A stretch of DNA of 64,000 nucleotides from Serinus canaria (taxonomy: Eukaryota; Chordata; Aves; Passeriformes; Fringillidae): assembly GCF_022539315.1 (NCBI RefSeq), contig NC_066317.1, positions 49,208,435 through 49,272,434 of the forward strand. The letters run 5' to 3'. Numbering within the stretch: position 1 is the first letter of the stretch; every line of letters starts with the position of its first letter. The notes beneath the pieces are model-generated. The model worked only from the letters and a program-made list of their open reading frames with translations. It was not told the origin of the DNA and made no database searches. A program made the position numbers and the translations under genes. This document shows, in pieces, positions 34,983 to 46,666 of the stretch.

Positions 34983-37946
34983 CTGCAAGTGTTTAGAAAC
35001 AGAAATGCAAAATACTCAACAACATGGAGAAAAACTCAGTGAAGGATTTGAAGACTTTTATAACCTGTACCGGTAGTTTTTCCAGGTGTCCTCAGCTTGT
35101 CATGCATTTTTCTCTAGTGATACTTGTACTGAAGCCTAACAAACTATCCTAAAATAAGGACAGAAAGTCTCTTACAGAAAACATGTTGAGTGAACTAGCA
35201 TGCTTCAGAAGAATTGCCATTTTAATACTGATTTACAGCTCTATTGACAAATTTTCATTTACGCCAATGTAGAATTGTACAAATTCTAAATGTTTAAGTG
35301 TAACAGATTAGAGATTTCTTATGGATTCCCTTCTCTTCAACCAAGAAATTAATCAAAATCTCATTATTAACAGAAACTCTCAACTTTCTCCATTATAGTA
35401 AAATGGGTCTTTCCAAGGGCCAGGAAGATGTGTAACAATCTAACTTTTTCTATATATTTCACCAGAAGAAATATTTTCACCTTAAAGCTAACAGTCAGTT
35501 GAGAGTTTTGCTTCTTAAATAAAAATTTCAGTCCATTTTTAGTGCTGGTGAATACTAATGTAGCAAACATAAAAACAATACTATGATACAAATATTACCA
35601 TCCAGACCCAATATCTGCAGTAGAAACCAGAGCTCAGTTTTCAATGCTGTTTTGGGAGGTTCATCTTGAAGCTGACAGGCACCATAGCCCTCTCTACTTG
35701 TCCCTAAATTCAGAGATCTGAATGGTTGATCTGTGCAATTAGTACTGGGCAGGTGAATGACATATTATAACCATCACCAAATTGTCCTGCCTAGATGTAA
35801 TTTTAAAACATCCTATTTCCAGTATGACAACTTTACAGGCTCCTGTATTTTCTTTTTACGTTCTGTCCCGGTTATGCCAGGCCAAGGTTAATTTCTGTAG
35901 TAGCTGGGAAGGGGCATGGCCAGGACCTGAAGGATATTTTATACCATCTGTCATTGCTGGAGGTAGGGGTCTCACTTCAGAGAGAAGGGGCTCTTTCCAG
36001 TCAAAAAAATGTATCAGGAGGGAGACTTCCAGTGCTTTCTATCATTGGGGGGGTGGGTTCTGTGTGAAAAATTTCTTTTCTTGTACCCTCTGTGACTAGT
36101 ACTGTTGCTATTACTGGTCATTTTCTTACCTCATTGCTGTTTCCAGTAAATTGTTCTTATCTCAGCCTGTGATCTTTGCCTTTTGTACCTCCAACTGTAC
36201 TCTCCATCCCACTGCAGTAGGTGCCCGGCTTGGAGAGTCTTGGTAGGGGCACTGAATGGAGAGTACAATTCCTAAACCTTGACACCTTCCCTCATTTTAT
36301 TCTCCAAGGGTAAATCAGATGCTGCTTGCTATTCTTATGGAAAGATAATTATTTTAAAGTGTTTTTGTTAAACAAGATCCATGTACTTGTATCACACTTC
36401 ATCTTTTTCTCCCCGATTTAAATATATTTTTTAAAAAAGGCAATGAAAAGCATGAAAGTGAATATGCAGAATAGAAGGGAACAGGGGTATCAGGGTGTCA
36501 TGGGTTAATGACTCCTGAGACAAATAACAGCGTGTATTCAAAGATATCTGCTATTATACAGGCCTGGAGATAAATGATCAGAGTAAATATAAAATGTTAT
36601 GCTGAGACAAATGATAGATTATGGGGAAGTCGGTTCTCTTCTTAGAACAATGGCATCTTTGCAAGCGTCATATTAAGCAATTTGGTTTCAGGAACTGAGC
36701 AAACAGATTGCAGCAGGCCTTATAAACTTTCAAATCATTGAAGACATACTTCAAAGCTTCATTCTTCATACCTAAAGATCTTATCTCGCTTTGTATATCC
36801 CTATTTCCAAGGGATGTGACTGACCATCAGCTAGCACTGCACCAAACAAAAATATTTTAGGCATGATGACAGAGGACCTCAGGCAATGTTTCTTCCTCTT
36901 ATCCCACAACTGAAATCCTTTATTCTTAAAAGCATATTTCTGGTGAGATGCCCAAGACAATAAATCAGAGAGTGAAATATGCAATTTTCCTTCTGTTTAC
37001 TCGGGGAGGTCAATAATTAGCTTGTAAGCCATAAAAGGAGAAGAGATTAACAGAGTGAAAATACAGTAAAGGAGGATTTGCTGCTACTTTCCTAATTTCT
37101 TCACAGGTCTAATTACTCTCCATATATTTATTTCCTAGTTTGTATCACAAATAGCTGACAGCAATCATCACAGTGGAATTACCAACCAACAGTAGAGGGA
37201 CAGTCAAGACTTTTAAAAGGGTCCAAATAATTGGTATGGAAAGTTTCCAGTGAATGGATGGAATCCTTTTTTAAATAATCACCTCCCTGAGTTGTCTCAA
37301 GTAGCCACTCACAAACCAAGGCATCCAAAACCACTAATCCCTTCAGAAAAACCTTAACTGTGCTGTATGCCAGTTAAACAGCACTGATGGAACCTGATGG
37401 AGAATAAAAGGTAGCTCATCTCTTTGGACATGGATAAGAGCCTCTGCTGCTGTTTCTGCAGCAATCCTCCTCATCTTAAGGCCGCTTCAAATTTGTTTGT
37501 ACACAAGAAATTTCAGTCCTGAGTAAATGTAAGAGGCTTTATCAATGACCAAATCCAATGTGCTGTCATTACACTGACTCAACACTGATAGTAAGATGGC
37601 AAATGCTACAGATCAGCTGAGAGCACATATTCATTATACATTTTCTCACATATATTGAATTTTCTTTGAAGAGAGAACAAATAAACAATTTAGTAGTTTA
37701 CCTTGCTTACACCCCTTTCTCCTAGGCCTGAAATCAGACTGTACCAGGGACCTCAAAATTTGAGATTTGTTTTGGCACATGACAATAGTTTATGAACCAT
37801 AAGTAAACCCAGTATTCACCACTGCTTACACACTGAAGTTTCAAATTGCAGGTGATGCAAATTTGCCTTTGGAAAGACATAAAAATCAAATGGAAAATTT
37901 TTTCATGGCTTCTCTTTACATGAACTAAAACTGAGTGATCACTTAC
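34983..37946 (-). other. TBC1D1: Intron between e6 and e7
   Basis: 3.0 kb. It contains the solo LTR at 35864-36284, antisense to the gene. The rest is AT-rich with no identifiable element. Confidence 0.88.
35864..36284 (+). mobile_element. Solo LTR of an avian endogenous retrovirus (ERVL-like)
   Basis: 421 bp bounded by TG...CA (TGTCCCGG to CCTTGACA). It has modules typical of a common bird LTR: AAGGTTAATTTCTGTAGTAG near the start, GGATATTTTATACCATCTG in the middle, and AGTAAATTGTTCTTATCTCA around the RNA-processing region. The flanks CGTTC (35859-35863) and CCTTC (36285-36289) are a 5-bp target duplication with one mismatch. No gag, pol or env sequence adjoins it, so it is a recombined relic. 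It is antisense to TBC1D1. Family assignment is from memory of shared modules. Confidence 0.78.
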
Positions 37947-38057
37947 CTGTTTTGCTTCTCCAACATGAATATGGTCCTTCTGTTTTTCTTCATACATGTT
38001 TCTCAAAAGAGAGATAACCAGCTCATTCTCTTTTTGTTCATTTCGTGGTCTTAATTT
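37947..38057 (-). CDS. TBC1D1: TBC1D1 exon e6: charged linker
   Basis: 111 bp, 37 codons, phase 0-0. The acceptor is attacag before AAA TTA AGA and the donor is CAG|gtaagt. It encodes KLRPRNEQKENELVISLLR and then MYEEKQKDHIHVGEAKQ, matching human KLRPRNEQRENELIISFLR. No domain is recognised beyond a helical linker. Confidence 0.95.
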
Positions 38058-39675
38058 CTGTAATTGAAAACACCACAAGCACAGTAATGATACATTTGTG
38101 TAACAGTTTACAAATGTTTACACTTTTCATTTGTCACTGTAATAAATCATCAATGTCAGAACAAGTTTAGTCTGTTAATGCTACTACTCCAGTCCACCAG
38201 AGGACACCAGTGTCCCAGGCAAAGCACCAACACAGCCACAAAAACACTTGCCCTCACTTCATACACGACAGAACTTACACCAAGAAGTGTAAGACAGAGG
38301 ACAACTGTACAGATATCAAACTGCCCCAAGCAAATAAAGGCTTTAAAAATATTTTTGCAAATTTTCTTTCTAAAACTGAACCACTGTAGTTCTGAGTTTG
38401 TAAAACACCTGGAGTACTGTCCTAGAGACGGGATTCACAACACTTCTCCTAGAAATCCTTTACACTGGACATTTAGTTTTTGGGAAATGATATAGGTTTT
38501 TTTATAAATTAGCACACAAGGTGAACCTATTTATCCATACTGCATTTTATTTTGATCTTAATTATTTTAAGAGCAGATTTTAAAACAATTTATTAAAGAA
38601 TTTAATCCCAGAAACCTAACTTTTGAAAAACACATGCTGTCTTAAGCCTGTTGATATAATGCAGAGGATACAGTATGAATTAATGCCAAGGTAGCCATTA
38701 GAGTAATAAAAGTACCACAGGAAGACAGTTACCTAAAAATGAGAATCATGGTAACAATAAATGGATCTGCAAGAATGCAACATTCCAGGCTGTCCAACTC
38801 AAAAACTTAATTGATAAAATGGGCAGGAGATTTGTACTTTACCCTTAGGTTTACCAAGTTAATGGTTTGCAGACCCTCACCAGAAACAATTAACAGTTTC
38901 CTGTGACTACCAGAAAGAAGCTTTAGACTGTGTGCAGAACACTAAAAGGCAACAGTGCTGCTAGCTGCCCTATGCTAGCTGCCCTACACTAAGAAATTAC
39001 TCAGCTCATGGAATTGGTTTCACGGAGTAACTTCCAAATTTGGTACTGAGTGATAAAGTGCCACGTGGAAACACACAAAGAAACTGAAATGACTCAAAAG
39101 AGGAAGGAAATGTTACTTTTTAAAAAGTCTGAGATTTCTTAATCAACACTGTTTCAATCCCAGTGACATTTCCTACAATCCACATCATCTGTTTTAAATC
39201 CAGCTAGGCTTTCCTTTGTCCTAAAATACATTTAATTAAGAAGATAGAAAGTTTCACTTCTTTAATTAGTTTGACAAGAATTAAGATCTAGGATAAATTT
39301 TAGGCAAGAAATTTTCAATCTGGGTATATTACAGAAATTTGTTTTGGTCCAAGTAACAGTTTGAATGTCCTCACAGTACAAGTTATTGCCTTCAGCCATA
39401 AAAAATGTGTTCAGTTTTACTCAGTGAGAAGGCAACATATCCATGGAAAGCAAGGAGTATTAGGGGAAGAAAAATTAGTAAAACAGCAATTTTCATCAAA
39501 AGATAAGTTTTTAACAGCTATAGAAAAACAACTGAAATTAAAGCACAAGCTGGCTAACAATCTATTAAGTAAAAAAATTAATGATTCACAAAAAACGAAA
39601 ATGACTTCTCTATTTTACGCAGATGTTAACAAAAAACACCAGCTGCTTTAAAATCTTGTAGGGAACAAAGCTTAC
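38058..39675 (-). other. TBC1D1: Intron between e5 and e6
   Basis: 1.6 kb, AT-rich. A small 15-bp direct repeat (TGCTAGCTGCCCTA) lies around 38959-38989. Nothing else was recognised. Confidence 0.88.
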
Positions 39676-39767
39676 CTGAACCTCTTCAAAAACAGAGGCT
39701 TGTTCCTGGTTATTTAGCGTGGTTAGATGCTTTTGTAGTTCCAGTTTAGTCTTAGAAGGGTGCAACC
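39676..39767 (-). CDS. TBC1D1: TBC1D1 exon e5: linker helix
   Basis: 92 bp, phase 1 in and phase 0 out. The acceptor is cttggtag before GGT TGC and the donor is CAG|gtaagc. It encodes LHPSKTKLELQKHLTTLNN then QEQASVFEEVQ, a charged helical stretch after PTB2. Human TBC1D1 reads SSKTKLELQKHLTTL here. Confidence 0.95.
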
Positions 39768-41183
39768 CTACCAAGAGGAACAAAAATGAACAAATTAGAG
39801 GGTCAATTTTTTCAGAATTATTCAATCACATAAATATGCTGACAATTTAAGCCAAAGCTTGTCAATTATTCGAGCTGGCCCATTCCATGATTTCATAAGA
39901 GGGCATTAGAAAGAACTCTAGGTTAATTTAAAGCTACTACTAAACTCATGTCTTTAAAATGAGGGACATGAACTCTGCAATGAGGAGATTTACTGAGAAC
40001 AGACCAGGATTATACTCTTAGCTGAAGACTCCATTATGACACAAGATAAAATAAACCCACAATCGACTGCATTTTAGCAGACTGTTTTGTTGGGTGTTTT
40101 GTGCAGTGCTGCTTGGATAATGTTTATGGTATAAACAGAATTACCTTTCATTTTCTCCAATTTCTATATTGTGGGCCCTTCTGAAAACAAGTAAATTTAT
40201 TGCTTGTTAGTGAAGGTATTACTTTGCCTTTTGATGAAAACATTTATTGACAGTCTAAAGCAGACTACCCTTTCATTAAGATTATTTTTTCTGGTCTCAT
40301 CCTGGATTAAATTCCTTTCCTCTATTTTCTGTGGAAAACCAGCAAACCATCAGCAGTATTGTGCACTTCAGTTTCTGATCATGGAATATCTCCTTCAGAA
40401 GCAGATGATACAATTAACAAGATGGCATGATTGAAGGCATTAAGGGACATTTGCCTTTAAGAAACCTCCCAAAAATCACAGCTAGCTAAAAGCCAAAATA
40501 GAATGAAAGTAGTTTTGGAAGTTCTCCAGTTTCATCAAATTAGCACTAGGCAGGTTTTAGTCCAACAAGCCACTGCCACGTGATCTGACAAGCTGCTGTT
40601 GCCCTTTATTCACCCCAAACATCACTTTAATGAACAAAATCTAACAGTGAAATTTGCTGAAACATAAGTAGGGTTTTTATGAATTGAACATCTGTTCCTG
40701 GGCAACAACTACAATTCTAATTTCTGCATTTCCATGAAGGAGCAGACAAACACACATATTAAAAGTATTCTGTTCAGTTCCTGCTTAGTGATAGCATAAT
40801 GCCAGTTTCTAAGTGGACTCAGTAGGACAGCAGGTCATAGCTATTGCAGCATCTATCCTTCAGAGGTTCCTTATCCACAGTCTTCTGCATTTATAGGGCT
40901 AACAGAACCAAACAAGCTGCAACGTACTAATGTTTACAATTGAAAACAGTCTTCAAAAGCTCGACTAAAACACAATAAAGGAGTTTACCTTTTGTTAGAA
41001 AATTCTTATTACTTTACAGAAAATCTGATATTACAGTCCTCTTAAAAAAAGTATCTGGCTCTCAACTTTCCACCCCAAGTCCCAAGCTCTTTTTAAGAAT
41101 TAATTTCTTTAGGGTTCTACATACTGTCCCCTGATGAAACTGCCACAAAAAAATATTCAACCGGAAAATTCTTTAAACCTCAC
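39768..41183 (-). other. TBC1D1: Intron between e4 and e5
   Basis: 1.4 kb, AT-rich, no element recognised. Confidence 0.9.
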
Positions 41184-41316
41184 CTTCTATCCTTTCACAG
41201 AGTTTATGCAAACTTTGCATTGGACACCCTTCACAGAGCTGGGGCTGTGCCTTGGAAGTTTGTTGCACAGCAGCCACAGTGAAAGCCTGTTTCAATGTCA
41301 TCATGATTTCATCAAC
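41184..41316 (-). CDS. TBC1D1: TBC1D1 exon e4: C-terminal helix of PTB2
   Basis: 133 bp, phase 0 in and phase 1 out. The acceptor is ttttcag before GTT GAT GAA and the donor is GAA G|gtgagg. It encodes [19 protein letters not shown], the closing helix of the PTB fold, then a cysteine-containing linker ([19 protein letters not shown]). The final G forms a glycine codon with the first two bases of e5. Plus-strand open frames over this exon are its antisense shadow. Confidence 0.95.
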
Positions 41317-41931
41317 CTGAAAAGAACAGCATGTAGAACAGAATTTCACTCTTCCACTGTTTTCCTTAACAAACACAACAGTATTTTAGAACGATACTGC
41401 CCCTTGCTTGGGAATGTGCTTATGATTAAAAACTCAAGCTGTTGCTATGTCAGCTCTGTGCACAAACACACAAGCACAATAAAACTCATAATGAACTCAT
41501 GTCTCTTCCAGGCCACCCAATTTTATTACTGTGGTTTAATGAAAGATCCTACCCTCTACTTCAAACCCCTTTCTTGTCTCTGATCAAAAAAGCTTACTGC
41601 AGTTGTGATGCACTGGTCTTACTTAGAGCACATGAGTGTAGTCCTGATTTTAAGAACAGGTGCCCTAAGAGAAAACTTTCCCCAGAAAAGAAACATAAGG
41701 TCTAACTTAGTTGGTGAAATGAAGATTTAGTGGATTTCAAAGAGGATTTTAACTTCTGCCCTCAAAACAAATGAAAAGGTCTCTTGCAGATGCTATATTG
41801 GTTACATTTTTGAATACTTGTATTTCTGAGTGGAATAGGATTTGAGGACATTCAGCAAAATACAGAGCATAAAGCAGTAGAAGACATTCAGGGTCGAATA
41901 TTCTATTTGGCTATTCTTTTCTTTCACTTAC
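41317..41931 (-). other. TBC1D1: Intron between e3 and e4
   Basis: 615 bp, nothing recognised. The plus-strand 149-codon frame at 41134-41583 overlaps e4 antisense and continues into this intron by chance. Confidence 0.9.
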
Positions 41932-42036
41932 CAGTGCTTCATCTGTACACTGAAACACATAGCAAACAAAGTGGAAACCTCCATTTTCTGAAGACTCTCT
42001 GCAGATGAACCCAAAGTGATCCACATGTCTAATTCC
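41932..42036 (-). CDS. TBC1D1: TBC1D1 exon e3: PTB2
   Basis: 105 bp, 35 codons, phase 0-0. The acceptor is tttcctag before GGA ATT AGA and the donor is CTG|gtaagt. It encodes [16 protein letters not shown] and then [16 protein letters not shown], the late strands of PTB2. Human TBC1D1 has a short glycine run where this has SSENGG. The next exon continues with the C-terminal PTB helix. Confidence 0.96.
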
Positions 42037-43007
42037 CTAGGAAAGAAACAACAGCAATGAAACAGTCATGCCTACTTTCAATGTTTTGTACCTGTACTTC
42101 TTTCAGGAAGAACAAAATAGCATTACATATAGGCCACTTACCTCTGTTAGAGCTACATTAAAGACATCTGGCCATTAAAATTCTGGCCTGTTATAGAACC
42201 TAATACTTCCCAAATCTTTAATTTCAATTAAGTCAGACATTGTTTTGGTTTTTGTTTTGTTTTTAATGGATGAAGTGTAAAAGACCCATACAGCAGACCC
42301 AGAGATTAATAAAATCTATGCAAAATGTATTTTACTCTGAAATTTTCAGAATATGTGCCTGTATGTTTAGTGATGAAAGCTATTATCATCAAATTAAAAA
42401 ACAAAGTAATTTATGGAAAACAAAACCTACAAAACAAACAAACAAAAACTCAGGCAGAAGGACAGAGAAGCAAACTCTGGCACAAGGAACAGGGATTAGG
42501 AGTGAATGAGGAGTCTGATACATGCCTGCCTACATATACTACCTCTGCATGGCAGGTCCTCAGTTAAACTCATACAACTTATATTCTTGAAAAGAACATA
42601 TTTTTAAGGTATTTTTCAGATAACTCTTCCATGTATTTTTTCTCCTTTCATTCTCACTTCTTGAAAAATATGGCTCACGGTTTCCAAGACTTGCAAACCG
42701 TGAATCATGCTCACTGCAATCTCAAACAAGAGCGTGTTCCTGACCAGTGCTGCTTCTAACTAATATTATTCACCCACTGCATACAGGAGTGAGTTTTCAT
42801 CTCAGAAATAAACAATGCAAAGCATGAAAAAAGTACTATGGTCTTATAAAATTACTGATTAATTAGCAGCTTTTCAATAGCAATCACTGAAACTGCTGTT
42901 GAGAGAATCCATGTGGAGTGCAAGGAGAGAGGATTACATGAGCAGTCACAAGTAGAGAATATTTAAAAAGCTAAAAAAAAGATAAAAAGAATACACTGCA
43001 ATCTTAC
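42037..43007 (-). other. TBC1D1: Intron between e2 and e3
   Basis: 971 bp, AT-rich. It has a small hairpin (TCACGGTTT with AAACCGTGA near 42675-42703). Nothing else was recognised. Confidence 0.9.
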
Positions 43008-43097
43008 CTGAGAACAAAAGGATATTTCTTTAAAGCTTTTCTCAATTGCGACTTTTTTTGTGTCAGGACTGATAAGGTAAACTTCAGACTGGCCAAT
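43008..43097 (-). CDS. TBC1D1: TBC1D1 exon e2: PTB2 beta strands
   Basis: 90 bp, 30 codons, phase 0-0. The acceptor is tttttag before ATT GGC CAG and the donor is CAG|gtaaga. It encodes IGQSEVYLISPDTKK followed by VAIEKSFKEISFCSQ, the central strands of the second PTB domain, nearly identical to human TBC1D1. It joins in frame to e1 (..MLFT + IGQ..) and to e3 (..FCSQ + GIRHV..). Confidence 0.96.
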
Positions 43098-46000
43098 CTA
43101 AAAAGAACAAAATAAATTGCAAGATGCTAAAAAGTAACATTATGCTTCCTTTTGTCTCACTAGAAAAATGTTTCCTGAATATAGATCTCAATTTTTTTTC
43201 TACCTGTATATTTATATCAATTAGCATATTACTATCAGAAAGAATACTGAAACAACGCTGATTTGGCATTGAGAGCTCTGCACATTATGGCACTGAGGTT
43301 TAAGGAGACAAGAAAATAATGTTCAAACAGATGAGAGCAATATTGTATCACAAGTAACCTATTTTGCACCGAGAGAAACACACTTACCCTTCCTTTTCTT
43401 ATTTTCTGCAGTCTTGGACTGTACCACAGTCACAGAAGCTACTTAATGAGACTGCTTTAAAATTTAAATCCAAGCATGTGCCTCTTCCTGTAGTCTACTT
43501 AATAATTTCTGTGAGTTTTATTTATTTATTTATGGCACACATAACATTTCATTTAAAGCACTTAACTCAAAAACTATACAAATGAATTTACTGGAGTTTA
43601 TTTTCTAATATAATTTAATCTTGTACAGTCAAAAGATGAGGATAAGTATTGATGGGCAAAGGGCATTTTTAAGGTGAAACTATTGTTTTAATTTTTAAGG
43701 TGAAACTATTTTAATTTTTTCAGCTTCTGGCAACATCTTTGCAAGATAGCGACAGGAAAATTTAAATTCCTCATATTTTTTGCATGTCAGAGAATGCTAA
43801 AAATAAGTCTCATATCAGATTTTAGGAAGGTGGGTGGAATTTGGATCCACTCATGAGCATGACTTGTAGAAAACTGCTTCAATCAGTACCAAATCCCAAA
43901 AGATGCACACAAAACCATCAGCAGCACCAATATAACTGTACTTTCTTAAGAAAATGGGAAGGGACAAATCTCATGTGTGAATAGATCAAGTCAGACATGC
44001 CACATCTGTATGTCTAAAAATGGCCCTGTGCAATCACCTTCCACCTCTTCTTTCACTTCAACTAGTCACAATGGTTCTCCCCAGATGCCTGCCGGTTTCC
44101 TAGTATTGTCTCTGGGGCTGATCTTGTCTTTGTTCATGGGGCTATTCCTTCCAACACCTACTCAGCAGCCTCCTGACTGCTGCTGTCTTCCCCTCCCTGC
44201 AGCAAGAGGCTCCTTCTTATTGCCCAGTCCCACAGAATTCTTCCACATTTGGCCTTTGGGCAGTAGTGATCATTTGAAGTCAACTAAACCAGGGGAAGAA
44301 ACCCAGACCAAGGAACATCTTCCCCTCACCCTCAATATACAGCCAGGAGAAAAACCTAAAAATACCCGCTCCTCCCTCCTCAAATCCTAAGAAACTGGCT
44401 AGGAAAGCAGTTCTTCAGGAAGAAGATATTAAAATCAGGACTGTCTGAAACAAGTGAGAAATAATTAATCTGAATATTTTTCACACCTCATGCATCAACC
44501 AACCTTTGCTCCAGTCTTGGGCAAAATCTAAGTAACTAAATGAGAATATACCAACCATTTTTTTCCTCTAGATACTAAGCTACTTGTAAGCGTTTCATGT
44601 AGCCACACACAAACTGGTGAGGCCCAAACATGCTGCCTGCATTCCCTGACTCAGATCCTGCTGAACATGGGGGAAGGTAACCAACAAATTTAGCTCTGCC
44701 ATCAGCTGCTGCCTGTGGATACTGAAGGCACTTCCTTATATTCAGCTGAATTTAGACTGGCTGAATAGGAAAAGAATACAGCTGTGCATACTAAACAATA
44801 TTTTCCCAGGCAGAAAGCAACCCAAGACACAAAGCCAGATCAGCAAAGCCTCACAATTCGGAAATGTGGCTGCCAGCAGGTGACTGACACGATATTCAGA
44901 CTGAAGCTGCAGGTGTCTTTGAGAACTGCTGCATCTATTTAATATAAATTAAAAATTCACTCACTGGAGTAAGAGGATCTGGACCTACCCAGACCAGCTA
45001 TAATCTCTCTATTTCTAAAATATGTGGCATGAATCAATAATGGAGTCATGATTTATTTAAAATTAGGCATTATTATTACAAAGGGTACTGTATTTTTTAT
45101 GTGAAATACATGCTCGGGAAGAAGGCGGACATGGCTTTCTTTACTAGGGAAGAAACATCTCTCCTTCTTGCACTCACTATTTGATGTCAGCCTGCCACAA
45201 CTAAACAGAAGCTTTAATTCAGGTATAGCTGACTATGACATTTTCTGCATGCTACTTTTTACAGCTATAACACAGTAGCAATCCTCCTTAAGGATTCTCT
45301 TTCCCTGCTTTAAAAAACCTGTAATTGCAGACACTCCATTACTGGCCTTAAGAATGCCCAGCTCCAACCGCAGCTGATGGATCCAAGATGACCTTAGGAG
45401 AGTCAGTCTTTGCAGTATCAGCTCTGGGTTTGTATTATGCTCAGAAGACACAAGCTAAGCAAAATATGTTACATAGCTTATCTATCATGAGGATTGTAAG
45501 AGGAGCAAATATCACATTCCTTACTTGCTTCTCAGTTCTTAGAAAATAGTTTTGCTGCTCACCTATCAAGGCAAAGGCATTGCTAGCCACGTGCATGCAG
45601 GGCAGGAGTGGAGCCACGTGTGGAGTAGCATAGGAAGCTATTCCACTACTACTCCATCATTACACAAACATGCTGGCAGCAGGAGCACCTTCATCAATTA
45701 CACTGCTTATCAGGGGACAAAGTCTACTAGCTATCAGTCACGGTTTGGTCCTTCTGCTCTAGTTACAGATAATTAATTCCCCTGGAAATTTATTTCTGCT
45801 GTTCCTAGTTAGTGTAAGTGTACATACCATTCTGCAATTGCACAGCTACCTACTAACTTGCAGTAACTTTCTAAAAACTTTCTTTAGAAGCCCAAGGTTT
45901 CAGTTAGTACTGTTTTAAACTATTTAACATAAACTTATTTAGAATATGTAAACCAATTTGCACTAAGAAGTAATGCTCTCCAGAGATATAGGCAAGTTTA

Positions 46001-46132
46001 AGTCAAGCTTTGGTAATTGCAATTAAGTTATCAAAGAAGTAACTGCCATCTGTCAGAACATCTGCTTTGGTGTCTGCCACTCCAAACTCCAAGATGTGAA
46101 AACACCACCAGAAGCTGCAAATCTTGCTTTAC
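43098..46132 (-). other. TBC1D1: Intron between e1 and e2
   Basis: 3.0 kb. It has a two-copy 26-bp direct repeat (43666-43716, unit TTTTTAAGGTGAAACTATT...). The plus-strand 137-codon frame at 43977-44390 (proline- and serine-rich, one hydrophobic stretch) lacks any family motif and is not called. Confidence 0.87.
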
Positions 46133-46666
46133 CGTAAACAACATAGTCCGGTTTTCTGCAATGTCAGTTGGCTGCACAACACTGTGTCCATAGATGAGTT
46201 GACTTTTTAGGTTCAGTGAAATTGCATCTTCTTCAAAAGACCTGACAAAGCTGTTACTCCTAAGGCTTCCCTCTTGGAAATCCTTCTTAAAAGCAAAGGA
46301 ACGAAGTCCAGGTTGAGAAAAAGATTTCCTAATTGGCCTTTTTTCCTCCTCTTCATTGACCAAGGGCTGGAACACAGACCGCAATTTGCTGCTGAAAGAG
46401 AAACCTCCAAAGTTATTGGCAGTTTCATGTTGCTGGGATGATGAGCTGAAATCTGAATTTTTTGTACAACTTGCACGATTAAACTTCTCAATGCATTCAT
46501 CTATGAGTGCTGGAGGTGCATTTTTATGTGCTACCGTTACCCGTCCACAGAAGAGCACCTCAAACTTCTTTGCAAAAGGGTCTTCAACATCTGAGAGATT
46601 ATTCTGAAACTCTTCTTGACGGGCAATTTTTCCAGCTTGTCGAATAGAGCTTATAATCTCAGGCAC
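46133..46666 (-). CDS. TBC1D1: TBC1D1 exon e1: start of PTB2 and AMPK-site linker
   Basis: 534 bp, 178 codons, phase 0 at both ends. The acceptor is cttgtag before GTG CCT GAG (VPEIISSIRQ) and the donor is ACG|gtaaag. It opens with the end of the PTB1 region, then enters PTB2 (KKFEVLFCGRVTVAHK, IDECIEKFN). A divergent serine-rich stretch follows, then RKSFSQPGLRS, which holds the serine equivalent to human Ser237, phosphorylated by AMPK and bound by 14-3-3. It ends with VVQPTDIAENRTMLFT. The GTG at the 5' end is a normal valine codon after a splice junction, not a translation start. The upstream coding exon, which should end just before VPEIISS, was not found up to 64000. Confidence 0.96.

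Larger units (their letters stand above)
1738..46666 (-). other. TBC1D1: TBC1D1 gene, internal part (18 exons, minus strand)
   Basis: Eighteen minus-strand exons with GT-AG borders join in a consistent reading frame to about 1014 codons. Residue-level recall of mammalian TBC1D1 matches throughout, and better than TBC1D4, for example CGRVTVAHK, RKSFSQPGLRS, RRRANTLSH, RRHSWRQQIFLRV and LLRMEKENQKLQ. The family member is a Rab GAP acting on GLUT4 and other vesicle Rabs, controlled by AKT and AMPK phosphorylation. The order here is second PTB domain, phospho-regulated linker, DUF3350, TBC domain. Missing from the window are the first coding exon (PTB1, beyond 64000) and the C-terminal helical tail (left of position 1). 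The total fits the long isoform of roughly 1250 residues known in mammals once about 240 missing residues are added. Exon borders come from sequence reading only and were not checked with transcripts. Confidence 0.95.

Noticed and set aside
41134..41583. 149-codon open frame on the plus strand
   Set aside because: Overlaps TBC1D1 exon e4 antisense; the open frame is a shadow of its codon composition.
43977..44390. 137-codon plus-strand frame with a hydrophobic stretch
   Set aside because: Serine/proline-rich, no recognised family, inside an intron, no supporting signals.
46664..46666. GTG at the start of e1 as a translation start
   Set aside because: It follows a clear splice acceptor and corresponds to an internal valine in the human protein.
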